Positions 9,612 to 20,664 are shown, numbered from the stretch's first letter. The stretch: 64,000 nt of DNA from Amorphophallus konjac (GCA_022559845.1 JAHNEJ010003247.1:1-64000), one strand, 5' to 3'. A program made the numbers and translations. The notes: generated from the letters alone by a model not told the origin.

Positions 9612-11162
9612 GAGTTTTGTACTTGTACTCCTCCACCTTCACACCTGTACATGATAGACATGATGATATATATATATAAGATTTGAGCTTTTGTTACCTG
9701 AGTACTTGTATGGTTGTGGACTTGTGTTTGTGTACTTTTTCTTTCCACGTTCCTCGTGTTTGCTTTACTTTTGCCCTGTATCTGCGGCTGTGGTTTTCAC
9801 TTGAACAAACAGGTTAATTCATCTGTTCGACTTGGCCCCTTGCCCGGTGAGCAAAGGGTGTAAAGATTTTGACCTTAATAATGGGTCAAGGGGCCAAGCC
9901 TTTAATAAGGCAAAATGAAATAATCAAAACTCGGGGATGCCTCATGCAATCACACGTATGCAAACAATAATTAAAAGATGTCCAGGCAAGAATGCAATTC
10001 ATGCAACATGAAGAATTTATTTTTTTTTTGTTCTTTTCAGTATGTATATATATTTTTTTTGAGGATTTTTCTAAAAAACACGCCTTAGATTAGGTCGTTA
10101 CTCTCTTAAAAGACGCCCTCGGAGACGGCGCTACTGTGAAAAGTTTTTTTTGGATTTTGTTGAAAACACGACCTTCCAAGAGGCGTTATTTTTAAAGAAA
10201 CGCCTAAGATCTAGGCGTGAATAAGCATAAAGGCGCCTTAAACAAAGGCGTTAATTTTTATTCCTCCCAAATTGGGCTGATAAAGAAATCAAGGTGGTGG
10301 GCCCTACTTGGTCATCTTCTAAGTTCCATTAACCTTTCTTGAATAATTAAAAGGGGAATTGGCGTGAATATGGTTAAACTTATACACAAGATTTCGTACA
10401 GTGCATTCTCTTCAGTTTGTCTCGACCATTCTGCTGGTTCATGACTTTCCAAAAATAAAAGAGAAGCTATAAGGAAGCTCACAAAAGATTCAAAGATGCC
10501 TGAGGCAAAGCTACCTCCCCTATCCTTATGCCTGTTGGGGTTCGGTCTTTGGCGTAGGGACGCTTTGTTGCCTTTTTTGCCTCTTCATAATGCATGCATA
10601 CGCCCAAGGTTTTCCTTGCGGGGACTTTGCCCTCTTGACATGCTTTTCTTTTCCACCATTTGACTTTCACTTCGGAATTGATTTGCATTGAATAGATTTG
10701 AACTGATGAACAACCTAATTGTACTTGGGCTTTTGTGGCATTTGTTCCCTTTTGGGCCCTGACTTCCTCCTACTAAAGCGGTGGATAGGTTTGGCGTTTC
10801 TACCTCAAGACCTCTCTTCCTCCCTTGTGGGCCGAAGAAGAAAAGAATGGATATCGTCTTTCGCCTTTAGTTTGATTTCGACTTTCCATCAGATTTTGCA
10901 CTGCTTGAGCTCAGGAGTAAAGTGTGTAGTGTGTGCGGGGTCAATTCCCATTTTAAATTAGCAAGACTGACAAATGGATTTTGGATTTTGACCTTTCGGA
11001 CCGGTGACCTTTGCATGTTATGTCAGCCCAAAGGGGAGGACCATAAAAGAAAACTCTTTTGTTTTGGATTTTGGAAATATTCAGATTTTTTTTGGATTAT
11101 CTGGGAGATTTCTATTTTCTTTGGATTTTTGTGAAGTTTTCAATTTTTGTTTGGATTTTTGT
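9612..11162. other. Non-coding spacer between the antisense PMD gene and the end of pol
   Basis: Contains the 3' flank of the PMD gene (a TA-repeat at about 9667), a CA-rich stretch, the palindrome array at 10080-10251, and T-rich sequence up to the pol stop. Only short spurious frames are present. The two transcription units converge here: pol from the right, PMD from the left. Confidence 0.6.
10080..10251. repeat. 19-bp palindrome array between PMD gene and pol
   Basis: Five units of exactly 19 bp, including ACGCCTAAGATCTAGGCGT, which is palindromic through most of its length. It lies in the convergent intergenic region. Confidence 0.85.
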
Positions 11163-14100
11163 TCAGGGGTAATATTTCTTGAGATACAAGCCATTCCAGG
11201 GGTGAGTTAATTCCTCTCCTTCAGCATTAACCAGTTTATAAGCATTGCCAGGATAAACATCTTTTATGACAAACGGCCCTTCCCAATTTGGTTGGAGCTT
11301 TGAACGAGGGCCACCCGGCTTTACAAAAATTCTTTTGATTACCATTTCACCGACCTTAAATTTTCTCTCAATTACCTTCTTTTGATAAAAACGTGAGAGC
11401 CTGTTTTGGTAAACGCGCGCATGCTCAGCGGCGACCAGACGCTTCTCATCTAGGAGTTCCAATTGGGCAAGGAGTGAATCACGACGTTCATCGATAGAGA
11501 GCTCCTCATCCAATTGTACTCGCAGAGACGGGATAAGAATCTCATAAGGGACTACGGCCTCCATTCCATAAGTAAGGGCAAAAGGAGTTTGCCCAGTGGG
11601 GGTTCGAATGGAAGTGCGGTAGGCCCAAAGAGCTTCAACCAGCTTGTCTGGCCAGTCCGAGAATTTATTAGCCTCGCACGTCTTCTTAACAATCTTGATT
11701 AAAGTTTTATTAGTGGCCTCTGCTTGGCCATTGCCCTGCGGATAATAGGGAGAAGAATGATGCAATGCAATGTTATACCTGTTGCAGAGATCCTTGAGAT
11801 CTTGGGAGATAAATTGAGGTCCATTGTCGGTGACGATGGTGCTTGGGATGCCGAACCTCGTGATGACGTTCTTCATGATAAATTTGCAGACGGTTGATGC
11901 TTTAATCTCCACGTAAGCCTCTGCTTCCGCCCACTTGGTGAAGTACTCCGTTGCCGTGAGAATGAATGATTTTTGCTTGGTCAGGAGGTTCGAATCACCA
12001 AGAGGTCCAATGATATCAAAAGCCCACATGGAAAAAGGCCATGGGGAGGACGTAGGGTGGAGTGAAGAAGCAGGAGAATGAATCTTGTCGGCGTGCAGTT
12101 GGCACTTAACACACCTTCGAACATAGATAGAACAATCTTCTTCAAGAGTGGGCCAGTAGAACCCTAGTCTAAGAATCTTCTTAGCTAGCATCTGGCTGTT
12201 TACATGACCACCACACACACCAGAATGCGCCTCTTCCACAACTTTCCAAGATTCATCATCATCGAGGCATCTCAACAAAACACCGGTGAGCCCTCTTCTG
12301 TAGAGCACACCTCCAACCAAAGTATAACGTTGAGCCACTCTCCTAATTGCTTTCTTTTCTTCGGCAGTGGCTTCCTCGGGATAAGACTGATCATTACAGT
12401 ATCTGGCAATCTCATAATACCAAGGCTTTTCTTCGTCAGCCAACTCTTCTTGCCAATCCAATAGCATGACCTCTCTGCCTTCAAGAGCTTCTTTCCGTCT
12501 AACCTTCTCAAGCACCTGATCCCTAATATCAAGAAAAGCACGATCCCTAATGGCTGGAGTATCACGCTGATGAATCAGGGGGACATGAAAATCACGCTCA
12601 GGGGGGAAGACTAAAGCGGAGGCTAAAGAAGCAAGTGCGTCGGCCAAAATGTTCTGGCTACGCGGGACATGAACGAAAATCAATTTAGTGAAGAGTTTGG
12701 CATAAGCTGAAGCGAGTTCTTGGTAGGGCTTGAGCTTAGGATTGATAGTGCGGCACTTGACCAACACTTGGCGTAGAATAAGCTGACTGTCACCGACAAT
12801 TCGCAAATGAGTGACACCATATTGATGAGCGGTTTTAAGACCAGCCAAAAGAGCTTCATACTCGGCTATGTTATTGGTGACGGGAAAAGTGAGCCGAGCA
12901 GCAAATGGAATGGTGACTCCTTCGGGTGTTAAGAGAACCATGCCGATCCCTCTTCCTTGAGAATTAAGAGCTCCATCAAAATGTAACGTCCACATAGGAT
13001 CATGGGATTGATTAATGGACATTAATTCTTCATCTGGGAACTCTGAATTGACAGGATCAAAGCGTGGGAGAGGGTGGTGAGCAAGATGCTCGGCAATGGC
13101 ATAACCTTTGATAGCTTTTTGCTGAATGTAAGTGATGTCAAATTGAGAAAGGAAGCTTTGCCAGCGTGCTAATCGATCAGTAAGGACAGATTTTTCAAGG
13201 AGGAATTTGATTGGATTCATGCGAGCAATGAGGTGAACCTCGTGAGCTAGAAAATAGTGTTTTAACTTCTGAACTACCCAAACCAAAGCTGCACAAGTCT
13301 TTTCCATGGCTGAGTATCTCTGCTCACAGGGGTTAAGGAGTTTAGATAAGTAGTATGCTGCCCTCTCTTTACCTTCCTCATCCACTTGAGCTAAGACAGC
13401 ACCTACGGAGTCATCCAGGACTGAAACATAGAGAATAAGTGGTTTGCCTGGAATTGGCGGCCTCAGGACAGGAGGGTTGACCAAATAATCCTTCAATCCG
13501 TCAAAGGCTGCCTGACATTTATCATCCCAATTAAACTTGACTCCCGGCTTAGTAAGCTCGTAAAACGGCCTACACCTCTGCGAGTGCTGGGAGACGAAGC
13601 GGCGAATGAATTGCAACCTCCCGATTAATCCTCGAACTTCCTTCAGATTCTTGGGAGGAGGCATATCTCTAATGGCCTTTGCCTTGTTGGGATCAACCTC
13701 AATTCCCCTCTTGCTAACAATAAATCCAAGTAATTTCCCCGAAGAAACGCCAAATACGCACTTCTTGGGGTTCATTTTTAATTGAAATTCTCGTGATCTC
13801 TGCAAAACCTTAGCCAGAACCCCAGGATGCTCAATCCTTGTCTTGATTTCACAACCAGGTCGTCCACATACACCTCAATATAAATATGAATCATGTCATG
13901 AAAAATTGCCATCATGGCCCTTTGATAAGTGGCTCCAGCATTCTTAAGTCCAAAGGGCATAACCACATAACAATATGTGCCCCATGGTGTAGTGAATGAA
14001 GTTTTCTCCTGGTCTTCTTCAGCTAGACGAATCTGATTATAGCCTGAAAAGCCGTCCATGAAAGAAAGAGTCTCAAATCCTGCCGTGTTATCAATCAGCA

Positions 14101-14968
14101 CATCAATATGAGGGAGGGGGAAGTCATCCTTAGGACACGCCCGGTTGAGGTCCCGAAAATCTATGCAAATTCGAACTTTTCCATCTTTCTTCATAACCGG
14201 GACAATGTTAGCCACCCAATTGGGATAGAGGACGACTCTAACGAATCTAGCCTTATGGAGTTTATCGACCTCTTCTTTCATTTTCAAAGCCATGCTAGGG
14301 TGGAAACGCCTCAACCGTTGTTTTACCGGGACAGATCCTGGCTTAAGTGTAAGACGGTGTTCAACGAGCGCAGGGTCTAATCCAGGCATATCTTCATAGC
14401 TCCATGCGAACGTGTCCTTGTATTCTTGAAGAACTAAGATGAGCGCCTTCTCTTCGGAGGGCGGCAAATTTTTACTTATGAGGACAATCCTAGGGTCTTC
14501 CTCGGTACCCAAGTTGATTTCTTTGGTAGGTTCTTCTACTGAGGCTGATGGTTCGTCGAATCTTCTTATACCACTAGCAAAAGCATCAGCCTCGTCCTCA
14601 TATTCTTCATAACTTTCATCCCCTTCTTCAATAGGGTCTTCATCATTCATGATTTCATAAACGCCCAAACCCTCATAAGAAGCAACAAAATCTTCAATTT
14701 CTAATTCTGGCAGGATAATCGGATCTTCCACAAACTCAGGGAGAGCTAAACAAGCTTGGCATCTAACGGCCAATTCCAACAAAAATCTGCGAGGAATCTG
14801 CTTACCCTTGGCCTTCTTGTGTGAATCTACCCCATGAATTTTATTAGAGGAAGAAGGGGAGGAAGAGCAATTAGCTTGATTATAAGGGAAAGAAGGAGGT
14901 GAAAAAGTGGATACAGGAGGTGATACAGGGGAGGGCCCCTCATCGGAGGGGGAGAAGAGACTTACCAA
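11163..14968 (-). pseudogene. Ogre/Tat-like pol: RT, RNase H, second RNase H, integrase; one frameshift in RT
   Basis: Two overlapping minus-strand frames (14968-13778 and 13805-11163) make one pol. The N-terminal ~200 residues are a Ser/Pro and acidic linker. RT follows (ICIDFRDLNRACPKD, then the YVDD active site). Next are a Ty3-type RNase H, the archaeal-type second RNase H (LHFDGALN, IAEYEAL, VGDSQL, ADALAS) and integrase: HHCC zinc finger (H..H, CVKCQ), then FDIIGPL, TDNGPQF and GNGQAEATNK for the D, D, E residues. It ends GLYLKKYYP. The frame shifts by one base at about 13841-13850, just after YVDD, and the next 880 residues stay open. The dual RNase H assigns it to the Tat lineage. The lesion should stop this copy from making full RT. 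The start near 14968 has no convincing ATG, consistent with expression joined to gag-protease. Confidence 0.88.
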
Positions 14969-15182
14969 GGAATCTTGGAAGAGCGGCCCCTGGGTCGGGA
15001 CGCGCTCGGGAGAAAAGTATGAGGTCTCCTCAACAGAAATGGAGGATTGGAAAATTGGGAAATCGGCGTTTTTTTTTCATTTTTATCTTTTCCGTCGTTT
15101 TTATTTTCTTTTTCAAGTAAAAAGCAATGCGAGGGGAGAATAGCGGGGGGAGTGGAGATTGCAAGTTTGGAGAAAGATTCAA
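14969..15182 (-). other. Frame break between gag-protease and pol, possible Ogre-type intron region
   Basis: About 214 bp separate the stop of gag-protease from the open pol frame. Ogre elements are known to splice an intron between protease and RT. A pyrimidine-rich minus-strand stretch (about 14835-14960) ending near an AG, and a GTAAGT on the minus strand near 14961-14966, are candidate splice signals. I cannot define a unique donor-acceptor pair, so the intron is a possibility only. Confidence 0.3.
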
Positions 15183-18100
15183 TCAAAGATGGCCCATACG
15201 GGGGCGAGATGGAGATTTCGAAAATCGCTCGAGGAGCGAAGGAGCAATAGGGAAGGAAATCTGAATTGAATTGGGAGATAAGTTGATGGAAATCGGTGGT
15301 GGTCGCGGCACGTGACCGAACCCACGGGAATAGAGAGAAACCAACACAGACGGATGCACAGAAGTGAGGGAGAAAAGGCCAGCCCACAGTCTATCCACGG
15401 AGAATCCTTCTTCAAAGGGGACATCTGGCTCTCCCGTATCTGTGTAGTCACTTAACATCTGCCTTTTATCTGTAATTGCGGCAGGCGTTTCAATCAGTTC
15501 TTGAATCAATGGCGGCCATTCTGGATCTGTCGGCATGAACAGGCGGCTTAAAGAGAAAGTGATATCATTCATGTCAAACCACCTGTACCAGTCACATTCC
15601 GGGTCACCCATTTTTCTTCTTTTATCTGGCCTTAAAGTCTCCAAGGCTTTGTAAGTGGCCAGTGGGGCAATGTGCCGCGCAAACTGTCTAGCGTGCACAT
15701 CCTGACAATCAAGCAATGATGTAATGACGGTAGTCTGTTCATTGTTCTGAACGCCACCGGTGACAAAATGTGTCTTTAAAGTCCAGGTGAGCGGCTGGCG
15801 ATCTGGCTTGAAGGTGGACGTCATAACAGCCCACGGCTCTCCTTCATTCTTGTCCGGTGCTTTGTAGCCTAAGCCGCCTCGTGCAATCACTTTTTGAGGC
15901 TTAATGGGCCTAATCTTGCCCTGGAGTTTGGCACCTAGGCCCTTGCCATCTTGATATCCCATCCTTATCAGAATGTTCCAGCCGGGGGTATTCATCATAT
16001 TTTTCTTTTTCTTCTTCCCCTTAGAAGGCAGGGGTGTCATGGCAACGGTGGTAACAGTCTCAGATAGCATCGGTCGTGGACAGTGAATGTCCAACACAGA
16101 TAATAACGGCTTATTGGCTGGCCACATGGAAGGAACTGATGAAGCTACATGTATGTCCTCCTCTGGTAAGATCGGCACGCTGGTCACTTTGATGATGCGG
16201 CCCTTGTGCGGAAACTTGAGGCACTGATGGTTTGTAGAGGGCACTGCGTCAAGCTGCTGAATATAAGGGCGACCCAAGATACCATTAAAGGTCGGGTCCA
16301 TATCTAGAATGTGGAAATCTGCCGTAATGGTGGCTGGACCCAAACTGACTTTGAGAGTAATCATACCCAGAGGGGGTTTCTTTGTATTGTCATATGCAGT
16401 GACAGTAATGGTGGACGGCCGTATCTGGCTCTCAGGGATACCGCATAGCTTTAGAGTGCTCGGAGGCAACACATTGATAGATGCACCGGTGTCTACCAAA
16501 CACTGCTTAACAGCTACTTTGTTGATATCAACCGTGATACATAGGGCATACTTTCTTGCTGGTAGAGGTGCTAACTCATGTTCATGGAATGTGATTGCCG
16601 GCTGACTGCTGGTAGGGGTTAAGACTGTAATTATCTGTTCAACCGGAAGGTCCTCATTGACCATAACCTTCTGCAGGTATTCCTTCAAGGCCAGCTGATG
16701 AGTGGTGGACCTCTTGATTAATTCAAGAATGGAGATTCTGGCTGGAGTGCGATCCAGGTGCTTTAACAGATCATACTGAGTTCCCGGCACTGAATCTTGT
16801 TCCTGTTCTTGCTCTTGTGGCCCCTGCACGGGCTCTAGCTCTCTCTGTGGGAAAACACGGTGGAACATCCGTCCACTACGGAGCGGCGCTACGCCTTGGC
16901 GCGCCTCTGTCGGGGCAACATTAGGGGGAGGGTTGGAAGAGGAGGAAGGAATGTTGGTAGCAGAGATCCTGCTAGGGGATACCAAAGGGGAATTCAATAA
17001 AAGGGGCGCCCCCGTAGGAGGCGTAGTAGCGGTGTTTAATAAAGATGCCCCCGCGGGAGGCATGGGAGGAGTATTTGAAGAAGGTGCCCTCGCCGGAGGC
17101 GTGACAGAAGAAAGGGATATCCGAATGCGAGGGGTATTGGCAGGTGGTGGAATAAGGAGAGATCGTGGCACAAAAGATGGTTGTGCTGGCGGTGGAGGAA
17201 CTCTTGTCGGTGTAGGGGTGGTAGAGGGGGTAGCAGGTGCTGTCGGTGAGCGGAGTAGGAGTGGCCTGGAGGTTGCGGAAATGGCATGTTGCCGTGGTGG
17301 TAAGCGGTCAAGAAGAGAGCGAGCCGGCAAGGTCGCGGAATTGGTGGTGGTAGGTGGGTTGACGGGGCGTAAAAGAGAACGTCCTGATAGGAGATTAGAA
17401 GGAGAAGGAGGAACGCGCAAAAGGCGCGGAGTAGTTTGATTTTGGTTTGGATCATGGTGTAATGCCCCGACAGAGGCGTTTTCTTCGTGCCATCCCTGCC
17501 CTCTCTCCACCTCGTAGAGAGACGTGACAGGGTTCACGTGTTGATTAGGAGCGTGCTCCGGCAATGGATTACGGACAATCCCCATATCCTGCTGGGGTGC
17601 TGGAGCTTGCTGTGGCGGAGCTTGCTGCGGAGCTGGCTGTTGTTGATTTTGCTGTTGCCGATGCGGCCTTCTCTCTTTCATGGTGGCGATGACTTGTCTC
17701 ATTTCATCCCAATTAATGCCACCCTGGTCATTCAAATCATAAATATGATCTCTGAAATGGAAACAACGATCAAGGTTGTGACCAGGGGCGCGGTGAAATG
17801 CACAGTAACGGGATGTGTCAACATTGTCGGGCCACACCGTTCTTTCTTTTGGTAGGACGAGCAGGTTGGCGGCCATCAAAGCATTAAAAATGTCAGGGAG
17901 ACTCTCTGGGAGTGGTGGATAATGAGCCCTCTTGGGGCCTAGTGGTGGTCTCCGTTGTTGTTGACTATAGTTGGAAGGTGGGGGAACCTGGTGGTATTGT
18001 GGTGGTGCTGAAGGGTCGGTGCGAGGCGCTTGGTTCGGTGATGGAGCAAAAGAAGGTTGGGGTGTGAAGTGGCGCTGTGGAGCGGAGGTAACATGGGGGT

Positions 18101-19430
18101 TCTGCTGTGGAGATGGCGGAGGTCGTGGGTTTGACTGGTGGTGGGGGTGACCAACTACGCCAACCTGCTCGTTTGTGACAGTGCCCTCAGTCGTGGGCCC
18201 ACTGTTGACATTTACATTCTTTTTAAACAGCCGAGGCTTCGGCTCAAACATGCCCATGATGGGCGAATCCTTCATTTGTGTTTGTATATAACGAGCTCTT
18301 TCATAGAGCTCTTCCATCGTTGTCAGCCGATTCATGGCCAAAATGTGCCGGAATTGAGGAGTTGCATTAGAAATGACCATTTTTACTTGCTCTTGTTCCG
18401 ACAATGTGTCCTTCAATTTCTCGGCCATAGACCGCCACCTGTCAGCAAATATAATGAAGTCTTCATCGGGCTTCATTTTCTCAGCGACCAGATCTGTAAC
18501 AGAAAGGGAAGGTCCCACCCGGTCTCTGTACTTTTGCAAGAATTTCCTTTGGATAACATCAAAGTCACCGGCATCAGCTGGCTCCAGAGAATAAAACCAT
18601 TCGAGGGCGGGTCCCTCAAGAGATCTTCTGAATAAATAGGCCAGAGATGCCTTATTGTCTTGCCAGAAAGAAGTCTCATATCGGAAGTCCTTTAAATGAA
18701 TGAAGGGGTTACCGGTCCCATTATATCGCCGGAAATTCGGCATTTCAGAAGGTGGTAAATGGAACACTGGCAACGTAGGAAGAGAAATTTCCGGAGCATT
18801 CTTAGTTGCCGTAACCTTCTTGAGCTGCTCCTCCATGCTGGCTAGCTTCTGAAGCAAAAGAGTGTTGGTATCGGGCTCGACTGGGGCCTGGTTTTGAATA
18901 AAAGAATGTGGCATAGGCGTTCGTAGAACCCGAGGAGGTTGGGAGGATTGATGCCTGACTGCTGAATAGCTCGCCTGCTGGGCCGGCATGGCCGCAGTAG
19001 GTGTTTGCGGACGAGAGGAGGGAGGATGCAAGACCGCCTGGTCATTAATGATTTGATGGCCACTCACGGCCGGAGGGGGATTAGAAGAAGAAGAAAGGAC
19101 GGATTTCCCCTTTAAGGCGGCCTGAATGGCTTGCCGTTGGGAGTCGTCCAACTGGGAGAGAGCTTGGATCAAATCTGAGACATTAATGGATGGGGAAGGG
19201 TTCCCCGAAGTGTTGGAAGATGGAACTTGAGACGAAGGGTCCGCCTCATGGACAGTGGTATCGACCACATGAACTTGTGAGTGATGGGGGTGAGGAGGAA
19301 GGTAGTTCCCCTCATAATAAAAAGAATCCTGAGGAGGGTCCTCATATTGACCAAATATGTTGTCATTCTCATCATCATAGGAGTACCCGTGGCCTGACAT
19401 GTTGATGGTTTTACCTGAACGGAGCTTCAT
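15183..19430 (-). CDS. Ogre/Tat-like gag-protease polyprotein with G-patch
   Basis: 1,415 residues without a break. The start MKLRSGKT was chosen because it is the first ATG of a frame beginning downstream of the leader. Residues ~215-385 are the retrotransposon gag domain (FRRYNGTGNP, LEGPALEWFYSL, FLQKYRDRVG). A CCHC-like motif CAFHRAPGHNLDRC is near residue 555. Long Pro/Gln/Ser-rich segments follow. An aspartic protease is centred on the DTGAS active site (Asp about residue 980, codon 16491-16493) with the ILGRPYI segment. A G-patch (NTPGWNILIRMGYQDGKGLG) lies near residue 1145. Gag forms the particle, protease cleaves it, and G-patches bind nucleic acid or RNA helicases. The last ~80 residues look like read-through of non-coding sequence, suggesting a normal exit by splicing before the stop. 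Confidence 0.85.
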   Translation of the reverse strand: MKLRSGKTINMSGHGYSYDDENDNIFGQYEDPPQDSFYYEGNYLPPHPHHSQVHVVDTTVHEADPSSQVPSSNTSGNPSPSINVSDLIQALSQLDDSQRQAIQAALKGKSVLSSSSNPPPAVSGHQIINDQAVLHPPSSRPQTPTAAMPAQQASYSAVRHQSSQPPRVLRTPMPHSFIQNQAPVEPDTNTLLLQKLASMEEQLKKVTATKNAPEISLPTLPVFHLPPSEMPNFRRYNGTGNPFIHLKDFRYETSFWQDNKASLAYLFRRSLEGPALEWFYSLEPADAGDFDVIQRKFLQKYRDRVGPSLSVTDLVAEKMKPDEDFIIFADRWRSMAEKLKDTLSEQEQVKMVISNATPQFRHILAMNRLTTMEELYERARYIQTQMKDSPIMGMFEPKPRLFKKNVNVNSGPTTEGTVTNEQVGVVGHPHHQSNPRPPPSPQQNPHVTSAPQRHFTPQPSFAPSPNQAPRTDPSAPPQYHQVPPPSNYSQQQRRPPLGPKRAHYPPLPESLPDIFNALMAANLLVLPKERTVWPDNVDTSRYCAFHRAPGHNLDRCFHFRDHIYDLNDQGGINWDEMRQVIATMKERRPHRQQQNQQQPAPQQAPPQQAPAPQQDMGIVRNPLPEHAPNQHVNPVTSLYEVERGQGWHEENASVGALHHDPNQNQTTPRLLRVPPSPSNLLSGRSLLRPVNPPTTTNSATLPARSLLDRLPPRQHAISATSRPLLLRSPTAPATPSTTPTPTRVPPPPAQPSFVPRSLLIPPPANTPRIRISLSSVTPPARAPSSNTPPMPPAGASLLNTATTPPTGAPLLLNSPLVSPSRISATNIPSSSSNPPPNVAPTEARQGVAPLRSGRMFHRVFPQRELEPVQGPQEQEQEQDSVPGTQYDLLKHLDRTPARISILELIKRSTTHQLALKEYLQKVMVNEDLPVEQIITVLTPTSSQPAITFHEHELAPLPARKYALCITVDINKVAVKQCLVDTGASINVLPPSTLKLCGIPESQIRPSTITVTAYDNTKKPPLGMITLKVSLGPATITADFHILDMDPTFNGILGRPYIQQLDAVPSTNHQCLKFPHKGRIIKVTSVPILPEEDIHVASSVPSMWPANKPLLSVLDIHCPRPMLSETVTTVAMTPLPSKGKKKKKNMMNTPGWNILIRMGYQDGKGLGAKLQGKIRPIKPQKVIARGGLGYKAPDKNEGEPWAVMTSTFKPDRQPLTWTLKTHFVTGGVQNNEQTTVITSLLDCQDVHARQFARHIAPLATYKALETLRPDKRRKMGDPECDWYRWFDMNDITFSLSRLFMPTDPEWPPLIQELIETPAAITDKRQMLSDYTDTGEPDVPFEEGFSVDRLWAGLFSLTSVHPSVLVSLYSRGFGHVPRPPPISINLSPNSIQISFPIAPSLLERFSKSPSRPRMGHL

Positions 19431-19698
19431 TCTTAAGAAAGAGGATGTTCAATGAAGGAACCGTCACAAAATATACAATCCAAACAAGACAATCAAATCA
19501 CTCAACTACGTTTATGCAAACAAGGTTGGCAAGAAACGCAAGATTTTAATGTTTGATGTTCGAATTTAGGGTGGATTATTTGTGAAGGTTCACTCTTTTG
19601 CCAAATGAGACCTAGTTTGATCCAAATGTAACCTCCGGGTCAACTAAGTTCTTCTCTCTTTTAACAACGTATAGGTTCTCTAAACTCCAGGTACTTCG

Positions 19699-19806
19699 AG
19701 GGTACAACCAGCCCGGCGTCCGTGAGGGAATCCACGGGTGCGGGGACTTATGGAGGTCTTGGAAAAGGGATTTCCAGTCCAAAGAGACGGAATGCTCAAT
19801 GGAGGG
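19699..19806 (-). repeat. Block shared with the LTR of Tekay-like element B
   Basis: Aligns by eye over ~110 bp with 47370-47482 and 55106-55216. Shared words include GGGTACAACCAGC, GAGGGAATCCA, GGAGGTCT, AGTCCAAAG and CGGAATG. Both lie in the same orientation relative to their element, and both are followed (towards higher coordinates) by a 19-bp palindrome array. Function unknown. Confidence 0.75.
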
Positions 19807-19963
19807 TCGTCCCGATTCCAAGAAGGGTGTGTGGGTCCTAGGATAGAGAGAGGAGGTCTCTCAACCAAGCCAGCAAACCAAGATGATCCAAGCAATAATA
19901 TAATGTCAAGACAAATGCTAAGCAATGAATAATAGCCAATCTGTGAAAAAGAACAGTAAAGAC

Positions 19964-20441
19964 ACGCCCTGGGAAAGGTCGTGTTCACAGCAAGATGAAA
20001 GACACGCCCTGTGGCAGGTCGTGACTAAATGAAAACACGGCAGCGTGGCTGTCGTAACTTCTGTGAGGGGCTCACAGACCGTAGGAAAAACACGCCTTAG
20101 GGTTAGGCGTTTATCAATAAAGGACGCCTTCCAGTGAGGGCGTCAAAACTCAGAGGCACGCCCTGATGGAAGGCGCTGAAAATAAATAAAACGCCTCTGA
20201 GAGGGGCGTTAATTCCACAGACAGTATAATCATGCAAGCAGATGCAATAAAGACACGCCCTTGAAGGAGGCGTTAATTCACGAAAACACGTCCCTGTGAG
20301 GGGCGTTAAATATCAGACGAGAAAATAATGAAGATCATGCAAGCAGATGCAATAAAGACACGCCCTTGAAGGGGGCGTTAATTCACGAAAACACGTCCCT
20401 GTGAGGGGCGTTAAATCAAAAGACGCCCTCGTCGAAGGCGT
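19964..20441. repeat. 19-bp palindrome array in the Ogre-like leader
   Basis: About eleven to twelve units of ACGCC-N9-GGCGT, almost all 19 bp. Two of them are copied by the 81-bp duplication (20231-20311 and 20336-20416). Confidence 0.85.
20231..20416. repeat. Direct duplication of an 81-bp block containing two palindromes
   Basis: 20231-20311 and 20336-20416 are near-identical (one visible difference, GGAGG against GGGGG), offset by 105 bp. Shows how the arrays can grow. Confidence 0.85.
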
Positions 20442-20534
20442 TAATAAGCAACAATTGACTGATCCGGGAAGTGTGCAGAGTGCACAATGGAAGATGCCGC
20501 AGGGGCACAAAGGAAAGGGTACCGAGGGTACCGA

Positions 20535-20615
20535 GGGGAAAGGGCACACGAGGGTGCCTAAAGGGAAAGGACACACGAGGGTGTCAATGGGAAAGGACAC
20601 ACGAGGGTGTCAATG
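20535..20615. repeat. 26-27-bp minisatellite in the Ogre-like leader
   Basis: Three tandem units built on GGGAAAGGACACACGAGGGT, the first slightly diverged. It lies about 35-130 bp from the primer site. Confidence 0.8.
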
Positions 20616-20647
20616 GAGATGGTAATCAACAAAGAAAACAGTGGATG

Positions 20648-20664
20648 TCCCACCGTGATCGCCA
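20648..20664 (-). promoter_or_regulatory. Primer binding site of the Ogre-like element
   Basis: Minus strand TGGCGATCACGGTGGGA, three bases from the LTR end. TGG matches the CCA tail of a tRNA. The TGGCG start is compatible with the tRNA-Arg primer described for Ogre elements, but I did not match it to a tRNA sequence. Confidence 0.6.

Noticed and set aside
9027..9748. Arg/Ser/Leu-rich minus-strand frames opposite the coiled-coil exon
   Set aside because: Shadow of the plus-strand Glu/Arg repeat; no domain.
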